From DASREM01 sp035652095 (GTDB lineage: Bacteria > Acidobacteriota > Terriglobia > Terriglobales > Acidobacteriaceae), in assembly GCA_035652095.1 (NCBI GenBank), contig DASREM010000028.1:496001-560000 (forward strand): DNA of 64,000 nt, given 5' to 3'. Under the pieces are notes generated by a model. It was given only the letters and a program-made list of their open reading frames with translations, ran no database searches and was not told the origin of the DNA. Shown piece after piece: positions 1-8,977 of this stretch. The translations under genes were made by a program, and so were the position numbers. Each line of letters opens with the position of its first letter. The stretch's first letter is position 1.

Positions 1-176
1 TCATCGCGCAGCAGGGCCAGTTCTTCGTCCGGCGCGCGCTCGGCGGCTTTTTGTACGGTCGCCAACCGCTCGCGCAAAAGTCGGGCCCGGGCGCTGCGCT
101 CGTCTAGTAGAGAGCCGACGGCGAACACCAGCAAGGCGACAACAAGAAACGCGAGAAATGCGATCAGGCCGATCAT
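1..176 (-). CDS. tadB: TadB-like type II secretion F-family protein (N-terminal fragment)
   Basis: The gene runs off the left edge, so only about the first 58 codons are present. The visible protein starts with a hydrophobic segment (MIGLIAFLAFLVVALLVF) followed by a charged, Arg/Glu-rich stretch. This is the usual N-terminus of TadB-type inner-membrane platform proteins: one TM helix, then a cytoplasmic region. It lies 18 bp downstream of tadA on the same strand, where tadB sits in Tad operons. Family assignment rests on position plus this topology, because the diagnostic T2SSF domain is outside the window. Confidence 0.7.
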   Translation of the reverse strand, partial: MIGLIAFLAFLVVALLVFAVGSLLDERSARARLLRERLATVQKAAERAPDEELALLRD

Positions 177-194
177 GAGAATTCCAAAGGTTTG

Positions 195-1493
195 CTAAAT
201 TTCCATCCTCGACTCGAACAATGCCGGACGCAACCGGGCTCCCGAGGTCGCGAGCCGTTCGGCAAACTTCGGTCGAATACCGGTGGCCCGGAACACGCCG
301 CGCACTTTCCCGGTTTCGTCCAGTCCGGTGCGATCGAATACGAATATGTCCTGCATGGAAATCACTTCGCCTTCGACGCCCGTGACCTCAGAGATCGTGA
401 TCACCTTCCGGGTGCCGTCGGAAAGGCGTGCGATCTGCACCACGGCATGGATCGCGGAGGCAATCTGGTGGCGAACCGCCCGCTCGGGGATATTCAAATT
501 GGCCATCGAAAACATGCTTTCGATACGGGCCAGCGCGTCGCGCTGCGAGTTGGCGTGGACCGTAGTCAAGGAACCTTCGTGGCCGGTATTCATGGCCTGC
601 AACATGTCGAAAGCTTCCTCGCCGCGCACCTCGCCCACCACAATGCGGTCAGGCCGCATACGCAGGCTGTTGATGACAAGCTGCCGCTGCCGGACCGCGC
701 CTTTGCCTTCAATGTTGGGCGGCCGGGTTTCCAGGCGCACTACGTGCTCCTGCTTCATTTGCAGTTCGGCGGCGTCTTCGATCGTCACGATGCGCTCGGA
801 ATTCGGGATGTAACCGGAAAGCACATTGAGCAATGTGGTTTTGCCGGCGCCCGTACCGCCTGAGATCAGCAGGTTTAAGCGGCCTTTCACCATGGACGAA
901 AGCAGTTCCAGCATCGGCTCGGTGAGAGTCTTGTTCTCGATCATGTTGCGGGCGGTGATGGGATCCCGCCCGAAACGTCGAATGGACAAACAAGGGCCAT
1001 CAATGGCGAGTGGCGGGATGATTGCGTTGACACGCGAACCATCCGCCAGCCGGGCATCCACCATGGGGGACGATTCATCCACCCGCCGGCCCACGCGCGA
1101 CACGATGCGATCGATGATCTGCATCAGGTGCGCGTCATCTTTGAAGCTCAAGCCGGTAGGCTCGAGTTTTCCGCCGCGCTCTACATAGACCTTGTCGAAA
1201 CGGTTGACCAAAATGTCGGAAATCGACGGGTCCTTGAGCAAGGGTTCGAGCGGGCCCAGTCCGAAAATTTCGTCGAGGATCTCTCGCGCGAGACGTTCGC
1301 GCTCCGCAAAGCTGAGCGGGACCGCTTCACTATTGACGGTGTTGCGGATGAGCACCAGCACTTCTTCGCGGGCCGCATCATTGGCGGTGCGGCCCAGCTT
1401 TTCGAGATCTAAGCGATCCAGGATCTTGCGGTGGAGATCGGCTTTGACCTGCTGGTACTCGGTCCTCTCAAAACTCTGTAGGTTCGCCGGCAT
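195..1493 (-). CDS. tadA: TadA/CpaF pilus assembly ATPase
   Basis: This is the cytoplasmic hexameric ATPase that powers Flp pilus assembly; 432 residues is normal for CpaF. An all-alpha N-terminal region (1-80) is followed by the conserved stretch GLGPLEPLLKDPSISDILVN (about 78-97). The Walker A loop GGTGAGKT lies at about 212-219. An Asp-box and Walker B-like segment (RPDRIVVGEVRGEEA) starts near 278, and a His-box (TTVHANS) follows. The gene is 7 bp downstream of tadZ and upstream of tadB. Start ATG at 1493 matches the family N-terminus. Confidence 0.95.
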   Translation of the reverse strand: MPANLQSFERTEYQQVKADLHRKILDRLDLEKLGRTANDAAREEVLVLIRNTVNSEAVPLSFAERERLAREILDEIFGLGPLEPLLKDPSISDILVNRFDKVYVERGGKLEPTGLSFKDDAHLMQIIDRIVSRVGRRVDESSPMVDARLADGSRVNAIIPPLAIDGPCLSIRRFGRDPITARNMIENKTLTEPMLELLSSMVKGRLNLLISGGTGAGKTTLLNVLSGYIPNSERIVTIEDAAELQMKQEHVVRLETRPPNIEGKGAVRQRQLVINSLRMRPDRIVVGEVRGEEAFDMLQAMNTGHEGSLTTVHANSQRDALARIESMFSMANLNIPERAVRHQIASAIHAVVQIARLSDGTRKVITISEVTGVEGEVISMQDIFVFDRTGLDETGKVRGVFRATGIRPKFAERLATSGARLRPALFESRMEI

Positions 1494-1500
1494 GCTTCAA

Positions 1501-2673
1501 TTACACCGTTTTGAACAGCGACCAGGCTGTTCGCTTCACTTCGTCGTCATTCTCTGTCAATAGCGTGGCCAGCGCGCTGAACGAGCGCGCGATTTCCGTG
1601 TGATTCTGCTGCATCAAGGGTATGCCGCGATCAATCGCAGCCGATACCGCAAAATACTGGTTCGGAACCTTCCATAGCAACTTCACGCCGGCGGCCGCTT
1701 CGGCATCCGCTTCGCTGAAGCCGGGAATCTTGCGGAAGCGGTTCAACACCAGTTTCACACGTTCGCGTCCGCCGGTTTCTCCAATGTATTGCTGCACCCG
1801 GGACGCGCTCCACAAGGATGCAACGTCGGCGCATGCGACCAGCAGCACCGTCTCCGACAAGTTGCACACCAACCGCGTCGTCGCATCCAGCCGCGAAGAA
1901 GCGTCCACCACCACGTACCGGAAATGACTGACCAGCATGTCAAACAGGCGCGCGAATTCTGCCGTGGAAGGCTCGACCGGCACGGGCGCATTGGTCCCCG
2001 CGAGAAGTTGCAACCCATCGCGATGCCGGGTCATAAAGCTCTCCAGCAGGGAACTGTCCAGCCGGTGCAGGTTGCGCAGTGAATCTGCAACGCTGAACAG
2101 CGGCTTGAGATTCATGTGCAGCGCAGCGTGGCCCAGGGGCGCAAGGTCAACCAGCGCGGTTTGTCCATGGGCCGCCTGCAGCGCGAGCGCAAGATTGACC
2201 GCGATGGTCGTCGCTCCGCTTCCACCCTTGGCGTTCACGACACTGAAGACTTTCCCGCGGCTGCCTTCCTTGTGTCCCTTGCGCTGCGCCGTGGTCAGGC
2301 GGACAAACGCTTCGAGCAGATCGGTGGTCGTGGTGGGACGCTCAATAAACTCGCGGGCGCCCGAGCGCATCGCGTTCACGATGATCTGCGGCTGAGACAT
2401 GCTTCCGATGGCAAAAATCGCGGACTCTGGAAGCTCCTGGTGCAGCAGTTCAATGCCGCGCAAGGCGAACTGGGCATTGGTGCTGGTGATGTCAATCAAC
2501 ACCACGTCGGGACGGGCGCTTTGTACCCGCCGCATGGTCGGGTCGGTCGCGGCGACGGGATAACTGGCACAACTGTGGACGGCGCGGGCCACGCTGGTCC
2601 CATCCACCAGCACCTGCAGCACGGCGCGCTGTTCGGCGTCGTCTGCCACTATGACTACAGATAATTCGGGCAT
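1501..2673 (-). CDS. tadZ: TadZ/CpaE-like pilus assembly protein (receiver-like domain plus ParA/MinD ATPase)
   Basis: A 390-residue protein. Residues 1-130 resemble a response-regulator receiver domain: an early acidic pair DD11-12, VVLID ending at D61 and a KP-like position replaced by ERP. The MinD/ParA-type ATPase follows from about 141, with the deviant Walker A KGGSGATT at 149-156. TadZ/CpaE proteins place the Tad machine at the cell pole. The receiver domain may be degenerate, because the usual Lys after the last strand is not obvious. It sits between the secretin and tadA in the same operon. Confidence 0.88.
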   Translation of the reverse strand: MPELSVVIVADDAEQRAVLQVLVDGTSVARAVHSCASYPVAATDPTMRRVQSARPDVVLIDITSTNAQFALRGIELLHQELPESAIFAIGSMSQPQIIVNAMRSGAREFIERPTTTTDLLEAFVRLTTAQRKGHKEGSRGKVFSVVNAKGGSGATTIAVNLALALQAAHGQTALVDLAPLGHAALHMNLKPLFSVADSLRNLHRLDSSLLESFMTRHRDGLQLLAGTNAPVPVEPSTAEFARLFDMLVSHFRYVVVDASSRLDATTRLVCNLSETVLLVACADVASLWSASRVQQYIGETGGRERVKLVLNRFRKIPGFSEADAEAAAGVKLLWKVPNQYFAVSAAIDRGIPLMQQNHTEIARSFSALATLLTENDDEVKRTAWSLFKTV

Positions 2674-2751
2674 TGTGTTGCTGAACCCCTACTCACGCGC
2701 CAATATTGGCGGCAATGCTGCAACGCCCGGATTGTCATCACGCTCATCGAA

Positions 2752-4245
2752 CTACTTATCCGAGGGTTTGGGTTTCGGTTTCGATCCATCAAACTTGTTC
2801 TGGTCCAGGAACGGGTTCGGGAACGTCGGGCCCGGGGGTGGCTGCAAGCTGGGCGAAACTTTTCGCACTGTGCAAAGCACCATGAGTTCGGCGTTGCTTT
2901 TCTGTGAACTCTTGCTCTTAAAAAAGTTGCCGATGATTGGTATATCGCCCAGTCCCGGGATCTTACTACTGATGTTGGTTACGCGATTGTCCATCAACCC
3001 GGCAATCACAAAGCTCTGGCCGTCTTGCAACTCAAACTCGGTGTCTGCACGGCGCGTACTCAATGCCGGAATGGTGAACCCGGATATGGTCAAGGAGTTG
3101 GCAAAATCCAGAGTGCTGACCTCGGGAACAACCTTCAAGTGAATATTTCCATTGGGCATGATTACCGGCGTGAACTTGAGTTTTACCCCGAATTCCTTGA
3201 ATGAGATTGTAACCGCGGTAAAACCCTGGCCGGGCTGCACAATCGGGAAGGGAAATTCACCGCCCGCCAGAAAACTCGCTTCTTTGCCGTTCACTGCGAT
3301 CAGATTCGGCTCCGCCAGGATCTGTAAGATATTCTTCTGCTGCAGCGCCTTGATCACTGCCCCGATGTTTACGTCGGTGCGGGTCACGAACACATTCAGA
3401 AAGTCCGAGATAGTCACAGTGGGCGGGGTCGCTGTGGTTGTGGTTGTCTGCGTATTGCCGTTGGTGGTCGTAGTCTGTGCCGTGTTGTGAACGGTAAGGC
3501 CGCCGAATTGGCCGGTCTGGGTCAAAGCAACCGTATTGCCGAGCCCCGGCGCAAACAGGTTGACTCCCAGCTGCAACACAGCCGAACGGTCCACTTCCGC
3601 AAACTTTACCTCGAGCAGGATCTCTTGCGCGCCGACCGGGCCGAAGCTCAGAACGTTCACCACATTCTTTGAATACGCGGCTGCTATCTGTTCTGCGCGC
3701 TTCGAAACTTCTTCGTCCGAAACATGTCCGGAAAGCACGATGGCCGAGCGCGACGGCGTGACCGTGATTTGCTCATCGGGAAAAACCCGTTTCTCTTCCT
3801 CGATGGCCGCGCTCACGTCCACGTCCACCCGCAAATCAAAACTCCGAGATCGGTCGAGTTCGTCCCAGATCAGCAGCGAGACCTCACCCGGCGACCTTCC
3901 GTGGACCAGGATCTGCGTGGGAGTGACGATGATCGGGTCTGCCACCGACGGGTCGGTAATGGACACCCGCTTGAGCCGTTCGGTGGTATTGATCAGAAGC
4001 GACTTGCCCACGAGAACCCGCAGTGGCGCCGCACCTTCGGAAGCGGCGGGCTGCGATGATGCAGCGCCCGGCCCCTGTGCCTCCGGCTGAGCGGGAGCAT
4101 TCTGCGTGGCAGGCGCGGGTGCTGCGTTATCCTGGGCTCCAATTCCAAATGACGAGCAAGTGAGTACGACACTCGACAGCACCAGTTTCACGAGCCAACT
4201 AGTTTTCAATTGCCTGGTCTCCCCTTCGCGGGAGCAGATCCTCAT
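2752..4245 (-). CDS. rcpA: RcpA/CpaC outer-membrane secretin
   Basis: Forms the outer-membrane channel of the Tad pilus. A hydrophobic N-terminal signal sequence is followed by a Pro/Ala/Gln-rich linker. Next comes a pilus-assembly N-domain (GKSLLINTTERLKRVSITDP) and a BON-like region. The secretin core fills the C-terminal half, with VPEVSTLDFANS and the hallmark GQSFVIAGL. A Thr-rich low-complexity stretch (about 255-275) interrupts the secretin region. Two starts are possible: ATG 4245 (used here) or TTG at 4209. The TTG has GGAGA 8 nt upstream and gives a more typical short signal peptide (MKTSWLVKLVLSS). It lies 18 bp after rcpC. Confidence 0.92.
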   Translation of the reverse strand: MRICSREGETRQLKTSWLVKLVLSSVVLTCSSFGIGAQDNAAPAPATQNAPAQPEAQGPGAASSQPAASEGAAPLRVLVGKSLLINTTERLKRVSITDPSVADPIIVTPTQILVHGRSPGEVSLLIWDELDRSRSFDLRVDVDVSAAIEEEKRVFPDEQITVTPSRSAIVLSGHVSDEEVSKRAEQIAAAYSKNVVNVLSFGPVGAQEILLEVKFAEVDRSAVLQLGVNLFAPGLGNTVALTQTGQFGGLTVHNTAQTTTTNGNTQTTTTTATPPTVTISDFLNVFVTRTDVNIGAVIKALQQKNILQILAEPNLIAVNGKEASFLAGGEFPFPIVQPGQGFTAVTISFKEFGVKLKFTPVIMPNGNIHLKVVPEVSTLDFANSLTISGFTIPALSTRRADTEFELQDGQSFVIAGLMDNRVTNISSKIPGLGDIPIIGNFFKSKSSQKSNAELMVLCTVRKVSPSLQPPPGPTFPNPFLDQNKFDGSKPKPKPSDK

Positions 4246-4263
4246 ACGTTCAGACCTCGCCCC

Positions 4264-5109
4264 CTATTGCGGTTGCCCTTCATCGAAGTTCTGCACGTCT
4301 TTTTTGTCGCCCTTGTATACCTCGACCGTATACTTCTGCGGCGCAGGAGCCGGTTGCACCTTCATGGCCTTTATGTGAGTCTTGCTCGCTGAAACGGGCA
4401 ATGGCGCCGGGATCTTGTATAAGCCTCCGGAGCGCGCCGCCGCCAGATCGGTTTGCTGTGTGTCCAGCGGGTTCCGCAGTGAAAGTTGGATTCGTCCTTG
4501 TTGACTCGCCAAGGTCAATCGTTGTGCGTCCTCGGGCGATACCAGCAGGGTAATCACGGGCGCCGACGAGGTTTCCCCATTCGCATTTCGTTCCAGCCGC
4601 GAGCCGCTGGCGATCACTGAGACGTTCTCCAACACTGTCGTGGTTTGCTGTTCGGTGCCGCCGCTGGGATTGCCCGTGAGCAGCACATCCACGCGGGTCC
4701 CAGGTTGCACGAACCCAGCCACCGAGACCACCTCGTTCACACGCACGGAAACGGCGCGCATTCCCGGCGGAATCAGCGATGGCAGCCCGCTGACGTTCTT
4801 GCCCGAGAGCTTGCTGGGGAGGATGAACTCGCCGCGCTGAATCGGAAGCACGACGCCGCGATCAATCACCGCTTCCTTCTGGTGATAGCAGTTCGGCGGC
4901 AGGTCAGGCGCGGGCAGGCGCACGAGTTTCACGTCGTTTTCGCCGATCTTCGACCCTACCGGAAGATCGTTCACCGCGATCACTACATCCGCCCCCGGCC
5001 GGTTGTCGGCCGTCGTGCGACTTTGTAGCGTGCGGTAAACCCCCACACTGACCAATACGCCTAACGCCAGGGCCACGAGGCCGATGATGACGAATCGGTT
5101 GCGATTCAT
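4264..5109 (-). CDS. rcpC: RcpC/CpaB Flp pilus assembly protein
   Basis: A 281-residue periplasmic accessory protein of the Tad system. An N-terminal membrane anchor (about 7-26, IIGLVALALGVLVSVGV) precedes a SAF-type domain with the family phrase DLPVGSKIGENDV (about 48-60). The RcpC domain follows (MRAVSVRVNEVVSVAGFVQPG, then VDVLLTG). The tail is Pro/Lys-rich and ends near the stop. The start ATG at 5109 has GGAG-type purines 5' to it (gaggagaaggaATG). The order pilin, rcpC, rcpA, tadZ, tadA, tadB is the standard Tad order. Confidence 0.93.
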   Translation of the reverse strand: MNRNRFVIIGLVALALGVLVSVGVYRTLQSRTTADNRPGADVVIAVNDLPVGSKIGENDVKLVRLPAPDLPPNCYHQKEAVIDRGVVLPIQRGEFILPSKLSGKNVSGLPSLIPPGMRAVSVRVNEVVSVAGFVQPGTRVDVLLTGNPSGGTEQQTTTVLENVSVIASGSRLERNANGETSSAPVITLLVSPEDAQRLTLASQQGRIQLSLRNPLDTQQTDLAAARSGGLYKIPAPLPVSASKTHIKAMKVQPAPAPQKYTVEVYKGDKKDVQNFDEGQPQ

Positions 5110-5352
5110 TCCTTCTCCTCAAAACGGGGAAGCGTGCCCGCATGCCGCCAGGCGATAGAGTGACATCGAGGCAAGAACGTTCCCGGAGCCGCTGCCGAGC
5201 TTTCGGCTCGCGGAGTCAAAACGAAAATCAGCTCCCTCGAAGGCGCCTGACCAAGCCGCCTCCATCGCAGGTGCGGATCACCGTTCCCGATCCTGTCCCC
5301 TCTGACGTTTCCCGGCAGATTACGGGGGTAAATCGCCGATCGCCAGCTGTGG

Positions 5353-5517
5353 CTACTGAACCGAGCTCGCAACTGTGGAGAACACGTTATTGGCATTGGT
5401 GCCGATCAGGCGGATCGTACCGACCACAATTACCAGGATTACGGCCAACATCACGGCGTATTCGGCGATGTCTTGCCCTTCGTCGTCCCGCCAAAACCGT
5501 AGGAGAGTGTCACGCAT
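5353..5517 (-). CDS. flp: Flp-type pilin, second copy
   Basis: A 54-residue prepilin. A short basic leader ending DEG is followed by QDIAEYAVMLAVIL, the Flp cleavage site (G/QDIAEY) with the conserved Glu at mature position 5, and a hydrophobic helix. The start ATG at 5517 is preceded by GGAGG at a good distance; a longer reading frame reaching 5547 lacks this support. It is a close paralogue of the pilin at 5824-5988: both have DEGQDIAEYA, GTI.LIG and NNVFS.VASS. Its C-terminal tail ends SSVQ. It precedes rcpC by about 240 bp. Confidence 0.93.
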   Translation of the reverse strand: MRDTLLRFWRDDEGQDIAEYAVMLAVILVIVVGTIRLIGTNANNVFSTVASSVQ

Positions 5518-5693
5518 TTTCGTCCTCCAGCGCCAAGCCGGGGGCACACCCCAACCTGAGCTTGTGCAAGTTTATGCGCAATCGCGCGCTTTTGTTCCAA
5601 GCCTTCCGTGCTTAATGCTCAATGATTTGCGGAGGGACGAGAGGAGTTCCTCGATTCCCCCGCCCATCATACCCTTTCACGGGGTTTTCGAAC

Positions 5694-5716
5694 GACAATT
5701 TATTGCGCAAATTGTC
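5694..5716. promoter_or_regulatory. Perfect 8-bp inverted repeat upstream of flp copy 2
   Basis: GACAATTT and AAATTGTC are separated by 7 bp (attgcgc). The dyad is AT-rich in a GC-rich genome and lies about 180 bp upstream of the second pilin start, which fits an operator for a dimeric regulator. No regulator is identified and the function is inferred from symmetry alone. Confidence 0.35.
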
Positions 5717-5736
5717 TGGAATTCTGCCCTTCCAAT

Positions 5737-5765
5737 GCAGGGTAGTTTCTCAGATAACACCCTGC
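5737..5765 (-). promoter_or_regulatory. Stem-loop between pilin genes (possible attenuator)
   Basis: GCAGGGT (5737-5743) pairs perfectly with ACCCTGC (5759-5765) around a 15-nt loop, about 60 bp past the stop of the first pilin. There is no T-run after it on the transcribed strand, so a complete intrinsic terminator is unlikely. A partial terminator or 3'-end stabiliser for the short pilin mRNA is possible. Confidence 0.3.
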
Positions 5766-5823
5766 CTCGGTCAAGAACTTTGAATACTTGCGGAGAGAAA
5801 TTCTTTGGCTAAGCGGAGTCCGG

Positions 5824-5988
5824 CTACTGAATCGAACTGGCAACCGAGGAAAAAACGTTGTTCGCGCTTTTCCCAATCAGTTGAATCGTGCCGACCACCA
5901 CAGCCAAGATCACTGCCAGCATGATCGCGTACTCGGCAATGTCCTGACCCTCGTCGCTTTGCCAAAGCTTCTTGAGAATCTGTATCAT
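5824..5988 (-). CDS. flp: Flp-type pilin, first copy
   Basis: A 54-residue prepilin: leader MIQILKKLWQSDEG, then QDIAEYAIMLAVIL with the G/Q cleavage site and mature Glu5. A hydrophobic helix and an Asn/Ser-rich end (SSIQ) follow. ATG 5988 is supported by GAGGG about 7 nt upstream; the longer reading frame reaching 6123 has non-pilin sequence and is rejected. This is the first gene of the Tad operon in transcription order. Together with the downstream paralogue it gives the cell two nearly equal pilins. Confidence 0.93.
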   Translation of the reverse strand: MIQILKKLWQSDEGQDIAEYAIMLAVILAVVVGTIQLIGKSANNVFSSVASSIQ

Positions 5989-6205
5989 GTTCGACCCTCG
6001 ATGACCGGCGAAGCTCAGGAGAGGGCTGTATCTCTTCAGCTTTTCGGTGTGGACACATCCACCTTGGTCCCGCTGAACTTTGAACCTGCAGGAACCTGAT
6101 GATGTCAGTCTGGGGGAACTCACCTATGGTAACGCAAACGAGGGCAAAATCCAAAGTTCTTTTTTGGTCTAAAATGCGTATCACCAAAGGCTTACGGCAC
6201 GCGCG

Positions 6206-7669
6206 CTAACGGAGGGAGGAAGCCTGCTGATCCCGGGTCAGGATGACCACCTGGGAGTCGGCGTATACCCTGCTCCAACTCTTGCTGAGTTCAAGCGCAC
6301 CGACAAGCGGTGCATCGGGCGGCATCATGACTGTCTGGATTCCGTAGTCATTCAGCCGCGCACCCCAGTCCGATTTCTTGACGTAATACAATTCCGCGAA
6401 TTGATCCATAAATTTGTCGCCATACACATCCGCCCTGCCATCAATAAACACTCGATACCGGGGATAGAGCTTCCAGATCAAATAGCCTCCCCAGTTGTAA
6501 TGATTCAAGATGGGACCTGCTAAATGTTGCTCCTGGACAAAACGAACTGCTTCGGCGGGAAAATTCTGCGCTTCCACCTCGGAAAGCGACTGGATCACGG
6601 CTCGGGTTCGAACCGTTGCAAATACCAGCAGTGCGCATAACACCGCGTAGTTCATGGCCTGGTTCACGACGTTGTGACCGGATTTTCTTCTGAATACCAC
6701 TCGCGATGCAAACGTCGGCTCCGCCAGTCCGCATAACACCGGCACCGCTACCAGCACGAATATCGGTATATGACGCGAGGCATGAAGCGCCATCCACGTC
6801 GTGGCCATGAGCAGTAGCAACTGGGGCGTCCGCATGCGCCGCGGCGCGCTCGCCATGAACACAACGATGGCAAGCACAATGAGCAGGAAGGGCAGGAACT
6901 TCGCCTCGTGAAAATTAGGCGAGAACCACTCCGCAATATACGCCTGCATGGCGTGGGAACGGACCGTCGCGAACGGATACCAGTAGAGCTTAAGGCCATT
7001 GGGATTCAAAGGCACAATGGCACAGCAGGCGATCAAGGCAATGCCTAGCGCTCGAATCTGGCCGGAGATTTCTGCCCAGAGTCGCCGTCCGCACGCGACC
7101 TCCAAGGCTAGTCCCATTGCGAACAAGACTATGAGCGCCATTCCCAGCACATACCCGGCGTGCAGGTTCACCCACAGCAACATGAGCGCAGGCATCCACC
7201 ATGCCGCTTTCGGGTTTCGCTCCGTCCGTTCGAGGATCCAGAGAAAGGTGCTGGCCAGTAGCAGCGACAACATTTGCGGGCGCACTCCCCAACTGGGAGC
7301 GGAGGCAATCGCACCCCAGACGGTGAATAGTCCTGCAACGAAGGGGCTGCCGCAGGCACGCAAAAAAACCACGAATAGTGCGAGAGTAAGCACGGCTCCG
7401 AAAACCGCGTCGAGCCCCGCCAGACCCGAGTATTGATACAGCTTGAAGATCAGCCAATCCGAGAGCCACTCGTGATTTACCCATGGCTGTCCTGCGCGCG
7501 TGAATGAAAACGGGTCTGTGCGGGGGACGTGATGGTTCGCGGCGATGAACTCTCCGGTCTTCAAGTGCCACCACAGATCCGGGTCGGTGACTGGCCGCAT
7601 GGCCATAGTAAACACGCCCACCAGGAGGATCACGAGGAACAGTTGGTCGATGCTCAGGGAGGGTCTCAC
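6206..7669 (-). CDS. Polytopic membrane protein, possible GT-C-fold glycosyltransferase
   Basis: A 487-residue protein with roughly ten hydrophobic segments. A first periplasmic loop carries DPDLWWHLKTGE and, further on, PWVNHEWLSD. Acidic residues in the first loop after TM1 are typical of GT-C glycosyltransferases. A soluble C-terminal part (from about 370) contains YNWGGYLIWKLYPRYRVFID. I recognise this as a widespread family of uncharacterised membrane proteins, but no substrate can be named. The start is a GTG at 7669 with a weak Shine-Dalgarno. It diverges from the gene at 7748. Confidence 0.75.
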   Translation of the reverse strand: MRPSLSIDQLFLVILLVGVFTMAMRPVTDPDLWWHLKTGEFIAANHHVPRTDPFSFTRAGQPWVNHEWLSDWLIFKLYQYSGLAGLDAVFGAVLTLALFVVFLRACGSPFVAGLFTVWGAIASAPSWGVRPQMLSLLLASTFLWILERTERNPKAAWWMPALMLLWVNLHAGYVLGMALIVLFAMGLALEVACGRRLWAEISGQIRALGIALIACCAIVPLNPNGLKLYWYPFATVRSHAMQAYIAEWFSPNFHEAKFLPFLLIVLAIVVFMASAPRRMRTPQLLLLMATTWMALHASRHIPIFVLVAVPVLCGLAEPTFASRVVFRRKSGHNVVNQAMNYAVLCALLVFATVRTRAVIQSLSEVEAQNFPAEAVRFVQEQHLAGPILNHYNWGGYLIWKLYPRYRVFIDGRADVYGDKFMDQFAELYYVKKSDWGARLNDYGIQTVMMPPDAPLVGALELSKSWSRVYADSQVVILTRDQQASSLR

Positions 7670-7747
7670 GTTCCTGCTCTGATCCTATCCTGTTTCGACG
7701 ACGATGTAGAATCGCTGCGAAATCGCAAGGTGAAGAGGTCCCTTCGC

Positions 7748-8977
7748 ATGAAGCTGTTCAAGACACGAAAAGCTGTGGGCCTGTATCTGGTGTGCATGAC
7801 AATTCTGCATATTGGGCTGATCTGGAACGCGGCTCCGTTAATACGAAGAGGCTATCCCGACTTCACCCATATGTATGCCGCCGGCAAGATCGTGCGCGCG
7901 GGGTTGCGCCATCAACTCTACGATGATTCCACGCAGTACCGCATTCAGCAGGAGTTTGCTTCCGGCGTAAGCATCCGGCACGGAGCGCTGCCGTACAATC
8001 ATCCACCGTATGAGGCCCTGCTTTTCGTCCCGTTCACCTATTTGCCGTATGTCGTTGCTTTTATCCTCTGGGACGCCCTAAGTGTTTCGGTTCTCGTTTA
8101 TTTGCCGTATCTGCTTAGGCAGCACATACCGCTCCTTCACACTTCCTCCACTCTGTTCTGGCTGCTGGCATCACTTGGCTTTTATCCGGTCAGCGTCTCT
8201 CTCTTACAAGGGCAGGACATTATCTTGCTGCTGCTGCTTGTGTGCTTATCGTTCGTTAGCCTCGAGAAGAAGCGTGAATTTGCAGCTGGGGCATGGCTTG
8301 CCCTCGGCCTCTTCCGTTTTCACTTGCTGCTCCCATTTGTGGTGATGATGCTGGCGCAGAAACGCTGGCGAGCACTCGGGGGCTTCTTTTCCGTCGGCGC
8401 AGCGCTGGTTGTGCTATCAGTTGCCATGCTTGGGGGCTGGCGGGGTGCTCTGACGTATCCGGAGTACGCATGGAACGCGGAGGTCCACATGGGTCGGGGG
8501 ATCGTTCCTGCAGACATGCCCAATCTTCGAGGTTTGTTGGATACCCAGACTAGCTCGTTTTTTGCTAAACCGCAGGTCAACCTCCTGTTCTTGGCAGTTA
8601 CAGTTGTATTGCTGGCGTTGGCTAGCTACCGGTGGAGATTTGCCCTGCAACATAATCTTCAGCTCTCATTTTCAGTTGCCGTAATTTTGTGTGTTCTCAG
8701 TAGCTATCATGCTTTCGCCTATGATCTGACCTTGTACCTTTTGCCTATTGCCTTGATCTTGAACTATGCCCTAAACACGGCTCTCGAAGAAAGTAAGCGC
8801 GTTCTTCTATTCGGACCCATTGCGATTCTCTATGCCAGTCCGCTGCTTATCGTCCTTTGGTTGCAGTATGGCCAACTGAACTGGCTCGCACTGATAACCT
8901 TTCTATGGTTTTGGGGTGTTGTTTCGCTGCCACAAACGCTTATTCCAGCAGAAAGGCCCCGCATCACGGCGCCCTAA
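7748..8977 (+). CDS. GT87/DUF2029-family membrane glycosyltransferase-like protein
   Basis: A 409-residue multi-spanning protein. After TM1 comes PDFTHMYAAGKIVRAG...LYD and then NHPPYEALLF. This matches the GT87/DUF2029 pattern (D-F..Y.AG, LYD, P-P), whose members include polyprenyl-phosphate-dependent alpha-mannosyltransferases such as PimE. The first-loop Asp is the likely catalytic acid/base by family analogy. ATG 7748 follows the purine-rich aagaggt; an upstream in-frame extension to 7529 overlaps the neighbouring gene and is unlikely. Its 3' end overlaps the next, convergent gene by 75 bp. Confidence 0.8.
   Translation: MKLFKTRKAVGLYLVCMTILHIGLIWNAAPLIRRGYPDFTHMYAAGKIVRAGLRHQLYDDSTQYRIQQEFASGVSIRHGALPYNHPPYEALLFVPFTYLPYVVAFILWDALSVSVLVYLPYLLRQHIPLLHTSSTLFWLLASLGFYPVSVSLLQGQDIILLLLLVCLSFVSLEKKREFAAGAWLALGLFRFHLLLPFVVMMLAQKRWRALGGFFSVGAALVVLSVAMLGGWRGALTYPEYAWNAEVHMGRGIVPADMPNLRGLLDTQTSSFFAKPQVNLLFLAVTVVLLALASYRWRFALQHNLQLSFSVAVILCVLSSYHAFAYDLTLYLLPIALILNYALNTALEESKRVLLFGPIAILYASPLLIVLWLQYGQLNWLALITFLWFWGVVSLPQTLIPAERPRITAP

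Larger units (their letters stand above)
5518..5823. other. Intergenic stretch between the two flp pilin genes
   Basis: About 306 bp with no convincing gene. It contains two perfect inverted repeats, listed separately at 5694-5716 and 5737-5765. The first is AT-rich and operator-like. The second is a 7-bp stem that could act as an attenuator or mRNA-stabilising hairpin after the upstream pilin. The presence of both suggests the second pilin can be expressed at a different level from the first. Confidence 0.5.

Noticed and set aside
5989..6205. c-di-GMP (GEMM) riboswitch before the Flp pilin operon
   Set aside because: No GCAAA/CCGAAAG-type core could be found in the leader.
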